Notes: a model not told the origin generated them from the letters alone. Numbered from the stretch's first letter, positions 40,112-48,598 are shown. The stretch: DNA of 64,000 nucleotides from Epilithonimonas zeae (GCF_900141765.1 NZ_FSRK01000001.1:558001-622000); one strand, 5' to 3'. A program made the numbers and translations.

Positions 40112-40721
40112 ATTTTCTTACAAGGCTTTCTGTGCTATTTTTTAATTTTGTTTTTACTGTTTCATACCATTCGCTTTTTAAAATGCTCAGTCTTGTGACG
40201 TCAATTCTATTTCCTTCAGCATCCTTACTGCAATTTCTCAGAATGCCTTCTACAACACAGCCAATACTTTTCATTGCATTTAAACTTCGGGAATTTTTAC
40301 TGTTTGCAGCAAAGGCAACACGTTCCATATTCAGTTTTTCAAAAGCAAATTCTAATAACAAGTATTTGCAATTTTTATTGATTCCCGTTCCTTGGTATTC
40401 TTTTCCATACCAAGTGTAACCAATTTCAATGGTTTGATTTTCTAAAAAAATCCCATAAAAACGAGTGCTTCCGACATAATTATTTGTCCTTTTGTCAAAG
40501 ATTATAAATGCGTATTCTTTTTCTTGTTCTCTTTGGAAAATTGCATTAGAGATATATTTTTCAAGATTATCTTTTCCGTTTGCGCCGCCAGCATTGAATT
40601 TCCAAATCTCTGGTTCATTTTCAGAATAGGTTAGTAGAACGTCAAAATCAGAAGTTTTAATAGGCTCTAATCTTACAACTTCATTTTCTAGAATGTAATT
40701 TTGCTCAAAGTCGAAATTCAT
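40110..40721 (-). CDS. GNAT-family N-acetyltransferase
   Basis: 203 aa, RimJ/RimL-type (acetyltransf_3). Strand pattern and conserved blocks: EVVRLEPIKTSDFDVLL, NYVGSTRFYGI, IEIGYTWYGKEYQGTGINKNCKYLLLEFAFEKL (acetyl-CoA loop region Q-x-x-G, ~residues 108-135), and NSRSLNAMKSIGCVVEG. Substrate unknown. Downstream of another GNAT gene and an amidase on the same strand, likely one transcript. Confidence 0.88.
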   Translation of the reverse strand: MNFDFEQNYILENEVVRLEPIKTSDFDVLLTYSENEPEIWKFNAGGANGKDNLEKYISNAIFQREQEKEYAFIIFDKRTNNYVGSTRFYGIFLENQTIEIGYTWYGKEYQGTGINKNCKYLLLEFAFEKLNMERVAFAANSKNSRSLNAMKSIGCVVEGILRNCSKDAEGNRIDVTRLSILKSEWYETVKTKLKNSTESLVRK

Positions 40722-40748
40722 AATTTGTGTTTTTTATATATTGTATAA

Positions 40749-41294
40749 TTATTTCCTCTCATCAGTTGATAAAATCGCATAACCATAATTATCCGACCAA
40801 CCAGATTTAAGTGGCAGCAATTGTCTTGTATGCGCTTCTCTCAACATTCCAACCTTTTCTAAAACAGTGAACGACCCCATATTATCAACAGCGCAACCAG
40901 CTTCAATCCTATGAAGTTTCAAATCTTCAAAACCGAATTCTATAATTTTTCTTAGGCTTTCTGTTGCGTAACCTTTATTCCAAAATCTATAATCAAACTG
41001 AAACCAGATTTCGGCATTTTTGTAATGCTCTTTTCCTAGATTGATTCCAATCAATCCAATGAATTTTTCCTCAGCTACCAAATCAATCGCAAATGTGAAT
41101 TTTTTAGGATTCTCCTGGTTATTTTCAAGAATCCAATTCTCAACTGTGATTTTAGTTTCGTTGAGGTTTTCGGGAATTTTGGAAGTATTATATTTCGAAG
41201 TTTCTTCTAAGCTTTGTAAGTTATAAACGTTTTCAAAATCACTTTCAGAAATAGGTCTTAAACTAAGTCTCTCAGTTTTTAAAGTAATGTTCAT
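40749..41294 (-). CDS. GNAT-family N-acetyltransferase
   Basis: 181 aa, RimJ/RimL-type. TERLSLRPISESDFENVYNL at the start; FIGLIGINLGKEHYKNAEIWFQFDYRFWNKGYATESLRKIIEFGF with the GYATE acetyl-CoA loop (~residue 111); HRIEAGCAVDNMGSFTVLEKVGMLREA at the end. Its ATG directly follows the amidase stop (TAGATG), so translation is probably coupled. Distinct in sequence from the next GNAT gene; acceptor unknown. Confidence 0.9.
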   Translation of the reverse strand: MNITLKTERLSLRPISESDFENVYNLQSLEETSKYNTSKIPENLNETKITVENWILENNQENPKKFTFAIDLVAEEKFIGLIGINLGKEHYKNAEIWFQFDYRFWNKGYATESLRKIIEFGFEDLKLHRIEAGCAVDNMGSFTVLEKVGMLREAHTRQLLPLKSGWSDNYGYAILSTDERK

Positions 41295-42302
41295 CTACTT
41301 TTGCGGATATTTCTGAATCAAAGCCTGCAAAATCGCCCAGGTTTCTGCATCTAAAATTCCACTGTAATTGCTCGGTCGGAAATGAAATTGGAAAGCCTCA
41401 ATCGTTTGTTTCGTAGTTTTGTCCCAAACACCATTAACTGATAACGTATATCCAAACTGAACCAATTGCTGTTGAATCTTAGACACAAATTCCGGATTGT
41501 TATACTGTAAAACAATATCGTTGGTTGTTAATATTTGATTGAGGAAATTCTGTTTCGTTGTTTCATCATACCACATCCCAACTTGATAGTCGTCATAAAG
41601 TCTTTTCCAAGGAAAAAGTGGTCCTGGATCTTGTTTCCTGGTTGGCGCAATATCAGAGTGTGCTAAAATATTAGTTGGCGGAATATTATATCGCGTCACA
41701 ATATCTTTTACCAAAGCTGCCACTTTTTTGAACTGTTCTTCCGGATAAGGATAAAAAACACGATTGTTCAAAGAATCTGTTGTGTAGCCAAGATTTACGA
41801 TTTCAATTCCAATTGAAGTGTCGTTCAGGTTTTGGTCTTTTCTCCAATTGCTGACGCCTGCGTGATAGGATCTTTTATTTTCATCCACTAATTGATAGAT
41901 TTCTTTGTCAGGAAGTGTACTTACAAGATAATGCGCGCTGACAGATTGCTGTGTCAAAGTTGTGATAGATTTCTCATCATTAAGAACAGTATAATGTAAA
42001 ATAACATATTTCTGTCTGAAGTTTTGACCAATGGCAGGGAAATAAGTTTTTACAATTTTGAAACCTGATGGATTTGCGCTTACTATAGATCCATAACTTG
42101 CGGTGTTATCATTCTTAGTAATATCAGCAATATTGACTCTATAATATTCTCCGTCTTCTTCTTTTATTTCCGGTTTTTTTACTTGAACAATTGGTTTTGG
42201 AGCATTAGGAAGCGCTGGACTAATTTTTTTTGCAGTTTTTTGTTGTGTTCCGCAAGAAATAATTAAGGTTCCTAAGGTTATGAGATATAATGAATTACGC
42301 AT
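41295..42302 (-). CDS. N-acetylmuramoyl-L-alanine amidase, lipoprotein
   Basis: 335 aa. Lipobox IISC (Cys17). After a Pro/Lys linker comes a zinc amidase_2 domain: YVILHYTVLND (His ligand, ~residue 100), SAHYLVSTLPD, SYHAGVSNWR, GIEIVNLG, and ILAHSDIAPTRKQDPGPLFPW (His and Asp ligands plus Lys). A C-terminal peptidoglycan-binding domain follows (QQQLVQFGYTLSVNGVWDKTTKQTIEAFQ, ~residues 278-310). Fits the AmiD group, an outer-membrane lipoprotein recycling cell-wall fragments. First gene of a minus-strand trio. Confidence 0.92.
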   Translation of the reverse strand: MRNSLYLITLGTLIISCGTQQKTAKKISPALPNAPKPIVQVKKPEIKEEDGEYYRVNIADITKNDNTASYGSIVSANPSGFKIVKTYFPAIGQNFRQKYVILHYTVLNDEKSITTLTQQSVSAHYLVSTLPDKEIYQLVDENKRSYHAGVSNWRKDQNLNDTSIGIEIVNLGYTTDSLNNRVFYPYPEEQFKKVAALVKDIVTRYNIPPTNILAHSDIAPTRKQDPGPLFPWKRLYDDYQVGMWYDETTKQNFLNQILTTNDIVLQYNNPEFVSKIQQQLVQFGYTLSVNGVWDKTTKQTIEAFQFHFRPSNYSGILDAETWAILQALIQKYPQK

Positions 42303-42364
42303 TCGTGCTAGTTTTAAGTTTATTTTTGTGATTCAAAAATATGAAAAAAAATAAATAAAAAATT

Positions 42365-42395
42365 TTGGTAGTTATGCAAAAGTCTTCTATATTTG
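42365..42395 (+). promoter_or_regulatory. Promoter of the tRNA operon
   Basis: TTG (42365-42367), 20 nt, TATATTTG (42388-42395), about 40 nt before the first tRNA. Strong match. Confidence 0.75.
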
Positions 42396-42436
42396 CACTC
42401 GCAATAACGGGATAGTATTTGTCCCCAAAACTGCAA

Positions 42437-42523
42437 GGAGAGTTGCCTGAGAGGCCGAAAGGACTTGTTTGCTAAACAAGCGAACTGGAAACGGTTCCAA
42501 GGGTTCGAATCCCTTACTCTCCG
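42437..42523 (+). tRNA. tRNA-Ser(GCT)
   Basis: Acceptor GGAGAGT / ACTCTCC, anticodon loop TTGCTAA with anticodon GCT, long variable arm, T-loop GGTTCGAAT; reads AGC and AGU codons. Confidence 0.95.
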
Positions 42524-42541
42524 CAACTAAAGATGGCTAAT

Positions 42542-42616
42542 CGGGGCGTAGCGTAGTCCGGTCATCGCGCCTGGTTTGGGACCAGGAGGTCGCAGGTTCG
42601 AATCCTGCCGCCCCGA
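42542..42616 (+). tRNA. tRNA-Pro(TGG), copy 1
   Basis: Acceptor CGGGGCG / CGCCCCG, anticodon stem CCTGG/CCAGG with loop TTTGGGA, anticodon TGG. Identical second copy at 42796. Confidence 0.95.
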
Positions 42617-42644
42617 CAATTTTAGTAATTTTAAAAATTACGAT

Positions 42645-42718
42645 GGGTGCGTAGCTCAGCTGGATAGAGCATCTGCCTTCTAAGCAGACGGTCAAAGGTT
42701 CGAATCCTTTCGCGCTCA
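42645..42718 (+). tRNA. tRNA-Arg(TCT), copy 1
   Basis: Acceptor GGGTGCG / CGCGCTC (with two G-U pairs), anticodon stem TCTGC/GCAGA, loop CTTCTAA with anticodon TCT. Second copy at 42900. Confidence 0.94.
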
Positions 42719-42723
42719 CAAAT

Positions 42724-42748
42724 TGGAGATCGTTTGGTCTCTTTTTTT
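42724..42748 (+). terminator. Possible terminator inside the tRNA array
   Basis: GAGA / TCTC short stem followed by seven T, after the first Arg gene. Weak stem; may only be a processing spacer. Confidence 0.45.
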
Positions 42749-42795
42749 ATATCATAAGATTGGTGTTCTAGATTTGAATATAAAGTCTTAATCTT

Positions 42796-42870
42796 CGGGG
42801 CGTAGCGTAGTCCGGTCATCGCGCCTGGTTTGGGACCAGGAGGTCGCAGGTTCGAATCCTGCCGCCCCGA
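42796..42870 (+). tRNA. tRNA-Pro(TGG), copy 2
   Basis: Same 75-nt gene as 42542-42616; lies ~70 bp after the first Arg gene. Confidence 0.95.
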
Positions 42871-42899
42871 CAGTTTTAGTAATTTTTAAAATTACAAAT

Positions 42900-42973
42900 G
42901 GGTGCGTAGCTCAGCTGGATAGAGCATCTGCCTTCTAAGCAGACGGTCAAAGGTTCGAATCCTTTCGCGCTCA
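42900..42973 (+). tRNA. tRNA-Arg(TCT), copy 2
   Basis: Same gene as 42645-42718. The Pro-to-Arg spacer is also nearly identical, so the Pro-Arg pair was duplicated as a block. Confidence 0.94.
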
Positions 42974-42979
42974 CTTTAA

Positions 42980-43007
42980 ACTCACAATTTTTATTGTGAG
43001 TTTTTTT
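42980..43007 (+). terminator. tRNA operon terminator
   Basis: Stem CTCACAAT (42981-42988) / ATTGTGAG (42993-43000), loop TTTT, seven T. Confidence 0.92.
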
Positions 43008-43219
43008 ATTTCAAATCTAAAATTTCTATTTGTTTTTATTTATTCATTTATTAAATATTTTATAATTATTATTTAATTTTTCTCATTCATATTGGAATAT
43101 GATATTAATTTTTCATTTTTTTTCTTGAATATGTTTTTTGTATCAATATTTTTCTAATATTTGCAGTCCAAAATACAAACTTCAGGTAATTGGTAATAAA
43201 AACTACTCCCTAATAAACG

Positions 43220-43405
43220 ATGAATGAAAAAATATCTTACGAGTCTAAGCGTGAGAAAAAACAAGAGTTAGAAAGACTGCATAGACAAAATCTTAAAAAT
43301 AGAGCCATTGTAGAACCTCATAAATTTAGTTTTGATGATTTTATTTTATTATTAATTATTACAATTTCTCTTTTTCTTTTTGATATTTTAGGTTCAATAT
43401 TCTAA
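43220..43405 (+). CDS. Small single-span membrane protein
   Basis: 61 aa. The first 40 residues are charged and helical (SYESKREKKQELERLHRQNLK), then one hydrophobic segment (FILLLIITISLFLFDILG, ~residues 41-58). Upstream is ~200 bp of very AT-rich DNA with a near-consensus -7 (AATATTTG at about 43157-43164). Codon pattern is plausible and the reading frame ends 85 nt before mtgA. No homologue recognised; could be a chance ORF. Confidence 0.45.
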   Translation: MNEKISYESKREKKQELERLHRQNLKNRAIVEPHKFSFDDFILLLIITISLFLFDILGSIF

Positions 43406-43490
43406 TGTTAAATTCATATCCATATTTTGCTTATTCTTCAGTGAAATAAAATAATTTTGTTTTATTTTCGCTGAAAATTACTTTTTTATA

Positions 43491-44138
43491 ATGTGGAAGT
43501 TTATCAAGAAACTGTTTTTTATACTTATTGTAGCAAATATCCTATTCGTGATTTTCGGAATATTCTTTAATCCACCAATTACATTAACGCAGTTAGGAGG
43601 TCTTATAAAGTACGGAAAGCTACATCGCGATTATATTTCTTATGAAGATATGGGAAGCAATATCAAGAAAGCTGTAATTGCTTCAGAGGATCAATTGTTC
43701 TTTACACATAATGGATTTGATTATAAACAAATCGAAAAAGCCTTGAAAAAAAATGATAAGAAAGGAAAGGTTGTAAGAGGAGGAAGTACTATTTCTCAGC
43801 AGACTGCAAAAAATGTTTTTCTTTGGCAGGGTAGAAGTTGGTTCAGGAAAGGGCTGGAAGCTGTTTATACATTCATTATAGAAAAGGTTTGGGGAAAAGA
43901 TATTATTCTTGAAAGATATCTCAATTCGATAGAAATGGGTCAGGGTGTTTTCGGAATTGAGGCTGCATCTCAATATTATTATAGTAAACCAGCAAAGGAT
44001 TTAACCAAAAGTCAAGCAGCTTGGATTGCTGCTGTTTTACCGAACCCAAAAAAATACGATCCAAAAAATCCTAGTCCGTATCTTAACAAAAAACACAACT
44101 GGATTATGCGCCAAATGAACAATATTGTTCTGAAATAA
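43491..44138 (+). CDS. mtgA: Monofunctional peptidoglycan glycosyltransferase
   Basis: 215 aa, GT51. N-terminal membrane anchor FIKKLFFILIVANILFVIFGIFF (residues 3-25). Catalytic motifs: ASEDQLFFTHNGFDYKQIEKA with the EDxxFxxHxGFD signature (~residues 63-83), RGGSTISQQTAKNVFLW (~97-113), and EKVWGKDIILERYLNSIEMGQG. It polymerises lipid II glycan strands at the inner membrane; no transpeptidase domain, so it is MtgA rather than a class A PBP. Short gap before the next gene, which has its own -7 box. Confidence 0.93.
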   Translation: MWKFIKKLFFILIVANILFVIFGIFFNPPITLTQLGGLIKYGKLHRDYISYEDMGSNIKKAVIASEDQLFFTHNGFDYKQIEKALKKNDKKGKVVRGGSTISQQTAKNVFLWQGRSWFRKGLEAVYTFIIEKVWGKDIILERYLNSIEMGQGVFGIEAASQYYYSKPAKDLTKSQAAWIAAVLPNPKKYDPKNPSPYLNKKHNWIMRQMNNIVLK

Positions 44139-44139
44139 T

Positions 44140-44147
44140 TACTTTTG
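44140..44147 (+). promoter_or_regulatory. -7 box of the COG4389 gene
   Basis: TACTTTTG, perfect TAnnTTTG, 7 nt before the ATG at 44155; partly inside the mtgA 3' end spacer. Suggests a leaderless secondary transcript. Confidence 0.5.
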
Positions 44148-44154
44148 TAGTAAT

Positions 44155-46182
44155 ATGGCGATTAGATTACTCAATAAAGACAGTTTCAGCACTATTCTGA
44201 AAAATCATTTTAGTGAAAGAAATGAGACTGTATCTTTACAGCCTTTATCGGAAATTATTTCGAGTCTTAAAAGAGAAGACCTTGATGTCTTTACGGCTTA
44301 TTTGAAGGATAATGATAAGATTAAGGAGAATCTGATTTATTATATTTATAACGTTTTTAAAGATCGACCGTTCAATCTTTCGTTAACCGAGGCGGATATT
44401 CTTTCTGAGAATGCGTTTTACCCGGAATTCAAAAAGAGAATCCTTAACAAAGTTTTGCCACCGATAGAAAATGAGAAAACGATTTGGTATTTGGTGGATA
44501 ATGTTCTGGTAACACCTAGAAAAGACCTTCAGTTTTTTCAGAATTCGCCAGAAGACAAGATGGATGAACTTTTTCAATTATTGAGAATTGATCAGTTTAT
44601 CAATAATAATCACGTCAAAAAGGAATTACTTTTTTCAATTAATATTTTGGCTTGGCGTGTAATTGGAAACGCGCTGGATGTTGAGGTGATGAAAATGGTT
44701 CCGGAATATAGAAATTTTGATAACCCATTTTTAGCACTACAAAATGAGTTGGATCTGCTGAATGCCAAATTCAAAGAGAGTTCAAGTTTTAAATTGACTT
44801 CTTCAGATGAAATTTATAAGCAAACCAAGATTTACCTTGAGCAGTGCCTTGATTTTGTCACTATTGCTTTCAAAAATTCCTCAAAATACGGGATTTCCAG
44901 CAAGACTAATCAATCATTACTAAAAATCAGACAACAGCTACAAAGAATGGCTGATATTATTAAATTATTTGTTGTTGATGAGGAAAAAGATTATTTGATC
45001 AATTCAAAACAGCTGTTTTTTAATATTATCAAGTACAAATCTCATAAAAATAATCTTCGGGATTTGGTTTCTGATAGTACGAGATTGATGTCGCATCTCA
45101 TTACAAATCATACTGCAGAAACAGGAACGCATTATATCACATCCACTTTCAAAGCCTATATGAAAATGTTTTGGAAAGCTTCCGGAGGTGGAGTTATTGT
45201 CGGAGCGCTTTGTGTTCTGAAGATGCTTTACAGCTATGTTCCTGCCAGTGATTTTGCGCACGCATTTTTGTTTTCTATGAATTATGCGATGGGATTTGTG
45301 ATGATATATCTGATGCGTTTTACTTTGGCAACCAAACAGCCTGCGATGACGGCTGCTACTATGGCAAAAGTTCTCTCAGAAGGCGATAACAAAAATACTT
45401 ATGTAGAATTTGCACACGTGGTTTCTCAGCTGTTTAGGTCGCAGTTCATCGCATTTGTCGGAAATGTTCTGTTGTCATTTCCTGTTTCATTGATAATCAT
45501 TTATGGATTAGAAATTCTTTTTAAGCAGAATTTTGCTTTCGAAAAATCTTCAAGATTGCTCTATGATCTTAATCCTTTTGATTCCAAAGCTATTTTACAT
45601 GCTTGTATTGCTGGAGTTTTCCTTTTTATTTCGGGTGTGATTTCCGGTAATATCAGTAATAATTCAGTTTTTTATCAGATTCCGAGAAGGATTGCAAAAA
45701 ATCCGTTTATCAATTATTTCTTTGGTCAAAGTATAGCAAAGCGTCTATCCGATTATTATTCGAAGAACTGGGCAGGCATTGTTTCCAATTTTTGGTTTGG
45801 TGTTTTTTTAGGAGCGACGGCGCCAATTGGGCTTTTCTTAGGTTTAGATTTGGATATTCGTCACATTACTTTCGCAGCTGGAAATTTTGCTTTAGGCTTA
45901 TATGGGAAAGATTTTGTAGTGAGTTCTTACACGTTTTGGATTTCCTTTGTCACGGTTTTTGTGATAGGTTTTTTCAACTTCGCCGTTAGTTTTGGATTGT
46001 CCATGTTATTGGCATTCCGAAGCCGAAAAGTGGAAATGAGCGAAGCGCGCGAGATTTTTAAAGAAATTTTCAGATATTTTGTGAAAAATCCATTTAGGTT
46101 TTTCTTTCCTTTGAGGTCTAGATTGGACGAGAAGAGTAAGCGAATGATTCAGGATGTTTCTACAAAATCAGAAGGTCATTAA
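44155..46182 (+). CDS. COG4389-family membrane protein (so-called site-specific recombinase)
   Basis: 675 aa. The N-terminal ~320 residues are soluble and helical (for example MDELFQLLRIDQFINNNHVKKELLFSINILAWRV). The C-terminal half has about six transmembrane segments (ASGGGVIVGALCVLKMLY, FVGNVLLSFPVSLIIIYGLEIL, AILHACIAGVFLFISGVIS, WFGVFLGATAPIGLFLGL and two more). Databases call the family a site-specific recombinase after the neisserial gene gcr, but there is no Tyr- or Ser-recombinase motif and the topology is that of a membrane protein. Its role here is unknown; it follows mtgA, so a cell-wall link is possible. Confidence 0.8.
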   Translation: MAIRLLNKDSFSTILKNHFSERNETVSLQPLSEIISSLKREDLDVFTAYLKDNDKIKENLIYYIYNVFKDRPFNLSLTEADILSENAFYPEFKKRILNKVLPPIENEKTIWYLVDNVLVTPRKDLQFFQNSPEDKMDELFQLLRIDQFINNNHVKKELLFSINILAWRVIGNALDVEVMKMVPEYRNFDNPFLALQNELDLLNAKFKESSSFKLTSSDEIYKQTKIYLEQCLDFVTIAFKNSSKYGISSKTNQSLLKIRQQLQRMADIIKLFVVDEEKDYLINSKQLFFNIIKYKSHKNNLRDLVSDSTRLMSHLITNHTAETGTHYITSTFKAYMKMFWKASGGGVIVGALCVLKMLYSYVPASDFAHAFLFSMNYAMGFVMIYLMRFTLATKQPAMTAATMAKVLSEGDNKNTYVEFAHVVSQLFRSQFIAFVGNVLLSFPVSLIIIYGLEILFKQNFAFEKSSRLLYDLNPFDSKAILHACIAGVFLFISGVISGNISNNSVFYQIPRRIAKNPFINYFFGQSIAKRLSDYYSKNWAGIVSNFWFGVFLGATAPIGLFLGLDLDIRHITFAAGNFALGLYGKDFVVSSYTFWISFVTVFVIGFFNFAVSFGLSMLLAFRSRKVEMSEAREIFKEIFRYFVKNPFRFFFPLRSRLDEKSKRMIQDVSTKSEGH

Positions 46183-46456
46183 TCAAAGATTCGTCTTTTA
46201 AAACTTCCTGAAATTTCTTTAGAAAAAAGGATTTTCTCATTCGGAAATCGTTTTTCAGAAGAGGTGATTTGATTCTCAAAACCAACACTTTTTCTTTTAA
46301 ATTCACCATTTCGATTTCTGAAAAAAGATCGCTGGAAAGATAATCTTCCAAAAAATCCTTGATCTCAAAAGCTTTCAGTTTATCCTCAAAACCATAAATT
46401 CTGGCGAAAGAATTCACAAGTTCGGATGATTGATATTCGCGTTTTTTTCTGCTCAT
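46160..46456 (-). CDS. DUF721 protein (DciA-like)
   Basis: 98 aa. DUF721-type sequence: N-terminal SRKKREYQSSELVNSFARIYGFEDKLKAFEIKDFLEDYL, then the beta-rich KVLVLRIKSPLLKNDFRMRKSFFLKKF with the conserved SPLLKNDF-like block. In other bacteria this domain is in DciA, a replicative helicase loader; the flavobacterial small form has not been shown to do that. The last 23 nt overlap the end of the convergent COG4389 gene. No terminator separates them. Confidence 0.82.
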   Translation of the reverse strand: MSRKKREYQSSELVNSFARIYGFEDKLKAFEIKDFLEDYLSSDLFSEIEMVNLKEKVLVLRIKSPLLKNDFRMRKSFFLKKFQEVLKDESLINDLLIL

Positions 46457-46496
46457 AATTAAGATTGTAAAAGTAGAAAATTCAAATTCAAAATAG

Positions 46497-46504
46497 TATA
46501 TTTG
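46497..46504 (+). promoter_or_regulatory. -7 box of ychF
   Basis: TATATTTG, perfect TAnnTTTG, 77 nt before the ATG. Confidence 0.5.
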
Positions 46505-46581
46505 CGCACTGAAAGTTCAAAGTTTATTGTTCAAATTTTTTTAACTCTGAACCTTAAACTCAAAACCTTAAACCTTATTTT

Positions 46582-47673
46582 ATGAAATGTGGAATCGTAG
46601 GTCTTCCGAATGTAGGAAAATCAACCCTTTTTAACTGTCTTAGCAACGCCAAAGCGCAATCTGCCAACTATCCGTTTTGTACGATTGAACCTAACTTAGG
46701 AACGGTTTCCGTTCCGGATCCAAGACTTTTCGAACTGGAAAAAATTGTAAATCCTGAGCGTGTTTTGCCTGCAGTTGTAGAGATTGTGGACATTGCTGGT
46801 TTGGTAAAAGGAGCGAGCAAAGGTGAAGGTTTGGGAAATCAGTTCTTAGCCAACATCCGTGAGTGCGAGGCGATTATTCATGTTTTGAGATGTTTCGATA
46901 ATGGAAATATTATCCATGTTGAAGGTTCTGTAGATCCTTTGAGAGATAAAGAAATCATCGATATAGAGTTGCAGTTAAAAGATCTGGAAACTATCGGAAA
47001 AGCGGTTGATAAAGCTAAAAAGTTCATTAAATCTGGTAAAAAAGAGGATGTTTTAACTTATGAAACATTACAAAATCTTCAAAAATTTGTTGAAGATGGA
47101 AAAAATGCCAGAGAGTTTTCAACGGATGATTTTACAAAATCAATTATTGGAGAAGTTCAATTGTTGACCAATAAGCCAGTTCTTTACGTTTGTAATGTAG
47201 ATGAAAATTCTATCAAAAACGGAAACGATTGGATTGCTAAAATTGAAGAGATGGCTAAAAGCGAGGGCGCTGAAGTTGTAGTTTTAGCAGCTCAAATCGA
47301 AGCTGATATCAATGAACTGGAAACTTTCGAAGAAAGACAAATGTTTTTGGAAGAGCTTGGTCTGGAAGAGCCAGGAGTTAACAGATTGATCAGGAAAGCT
47401 TACGATCTTTTGAAATTGCAGACTTATTTCACAGCTGGTGTTAAAGAGGTTAGAGCCTGGACAATTGGTCAGGGTTGGACTGCGCCACAAGCTGCCGGAG
47501 TTATCCATACAGATTTTGAAAAAGGTTTTATCCGTGCAGAAGTAATTAAATATAATGACTATATGACTTACGGAACGGAAGCGAAAGTGAAAGAAGCTGG
47601 AAAGTTATCTGTAGAAGGAAAAGAATACGTTGTTCAAGATGGAGACATTATGCATTTTAGATTTAATGTATAA
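46582..47673 (+). CDS. ychF: Redox-regulated ATPase YchF
   Basis: 363 aa, Obg-family P-loop protein that hydrolyses ATP (OLA1/YchF). G1 GIVGLPNVGKSTLFNCLS (residues 4-21), G3 VDIAGLVKGASKGEGLGNQFLANIRE, altered G4 CNVDENS in place of NKxD, consistent with ATP preference; C-terminal TGS domain TYFTAGVKEVRAWTIGQGWTAPQAAGVIHTDF. Binds ribosomes; linked to oxidative-stress control. Monocistronic with terminator. Confidence 0.96.
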   Translation: MKCGIVGLPNVGKSTLFNCLSNAKAQSANYPFCTIEPNLGTVSVPDPRLFELEKIVNPERVLPAVVEIVDIAGLVKGASKGEGLGNQFLANIRECEAIIHVLRCFDNGNIIHVEGSVDPLRDKEIIDIELQLKDLETIGKAVDKAKKFIKSGKKEDVLTYETLQNLQKFVEDGKNAREFSTDDFTKSIIGEVQLLTNKPVLYVCNVDENSIKNGNDWIAKIEEMAKSEGAEVVVLAAQIEADINELETFEERQMFLEELGLEEPGVNRLIRKAYDLLKLQTYFTAGVKEVRAWTIGQGWTAPQAAGVIHTDFEKGFIRAEVIKYNDYMTYGTEAKVKEAGKLSVEGKEYVVQDGDIMHFRFNV

Positions 47674-47696
47674 TTGATCACCATTTTATATAGATT

Positions 47697-47726
47697 AAAA
47701 ACTCTCGATTTGTCGGGAGTTTTTTA
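47697..47726 (+). terminator. ychF terminator
   Basis: ACTCTCGA (47701-47708) / TCGGGAGT (47713-47720) with one G-U pair, loop TTTG, then TTTTT. Confidence 0.85.
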
Positions 47727-47765
47727 TTTGTACTTTAGCAAGAATTTTTAAAAAAATAAAAAATT

Positions 47766-48566
47766 ATGGTTAAAAAATTATTATTTGCTTCATTTGCATT
47801 ATCTAGTTTGATGGGTTTTTCCCAAACATCAGTATTTAAAGAAGATTTTGAAGATGAGGCATCTGTTGCATTGTGGAAAGTTTACGATCGTGATGGAGAT
47901 GAGCAGACTTGGGAAATTCTAAATGCTGAACTTAATGAACTTCCTAATTTTACAGGGAATTTGGCTGTTTCCTTTTCTTGGTATTTGGAAGCATTCACGC
48001 CTGATAATCTTTTGGAAAGTCCGGCAATTACTCTTCCAGCTTCTAATTCTCTGTCATTGTCATTTAAAGCAGCAGCAGGAGATGAAGAGCTTTTTGAAGA
48101 GCATTATGCTGTTTATGTTATCCCTGCAAATTCTACTTTCAGTGGAAATGAAACGCCGGTCTTTGAAGAAACTTTCGATCAGGGATATACTGAGACTGCA
48201 AAAATAATTAACATCGATATTTCATCTTATGCTGGTCAAGACATTAAACTTGTTTTTAGGCATTATGATTGTGAGGATGTTTTCTATATGGGAATTGATG
48301 ATATCGAGATTAAAGATAATGCAGGATTGGCAGTTTCTGACTCATCAGCCTTATCAATTAAAGTTTTTCCAAATCCGGCTTCAGATTTTGTCAAAATCCA
48401 AGGTGTTGAAAATATAGAAAAAATCAGAATTTTTGACATGAATGGAAAAATGGTTTTAGAAAATCAGGCTTCAGAAGCTGATATTAGAAAACTTCCCGTT
48501 GGACAATATATTCTGAATGTTCATACAAAATCAGAAATTATTTCTAAGAAAATTATTAAAAAATAA
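47766..48566 (+). CDS. Secreted T9SS substrate with cleaved-adhesin domain
   Basis: 266 aa. Signal peptide MVKKLLFASFALSSLMGFSQ. Residues ~25-190 form a jelly-roll resembling the cleaved-adhesin/choice-of-anchor domain: FKEDFEDEASVALWKVYDRDGD, LAVSFSWYLEAFTPDNLLESPAITLP and YAGQDIKLVFRHYDCEDVFYMGIDDIEIK. Residues ~197-266 are a type A T9SS sorting domain: VFPNPASDFVKIQG, IRIFDMNGKMV, LPVGQYILNVHTKSE and a terminal KKIIKK. Expected to be exported and attached to, or released from, the outer surface. Target unknown. Confidence 0.9.
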   Translation: MVKKLLFASFALSSLMGFSQTSVFKEDFEDEASVALWKVYDRDGDEQTWEILNAELNELPNFTGNLAVSFSWYLEAFTPDNLLESPAITLPASNSLSLSFKAAAGDEELFEEHYAVYVIPANSTFSGNETPVFEETFDQGYTETAKIINIDISSYAGQDIKLVFRHYDCEDVFYMGIDDIEIKDNAGLAVSDSSALSIKVFPNPASDFVKIQGVENIEKIRIFDMNGKMVLENQASEADIRKLPVGQYILNVHTKSEIISKKIIKK

Positions 48567-48573
48567 ATTTTAT

Positions 48574-48598
48574 AAGCCTTCAATTCGAAGGCTTTTTT
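48574..48598 (+). terminator. Terminator after the T9SS substrate gene
   Basis: AAGCCTTC / GAAGGCTT perfect 8-bp stem, loop AATTC, then TTTTT. Confidence 0.9.

Noticed and set aside
42320-42819. Three short minus-strand ORFs (for example beginning MSAKGFEPLTV)
   Set aside because: They are antisense to the tRNA-Ser, tRNA-Pro and tRNA-Arg genes. This type of ORF is a known database artefact; no independent coding evidence.
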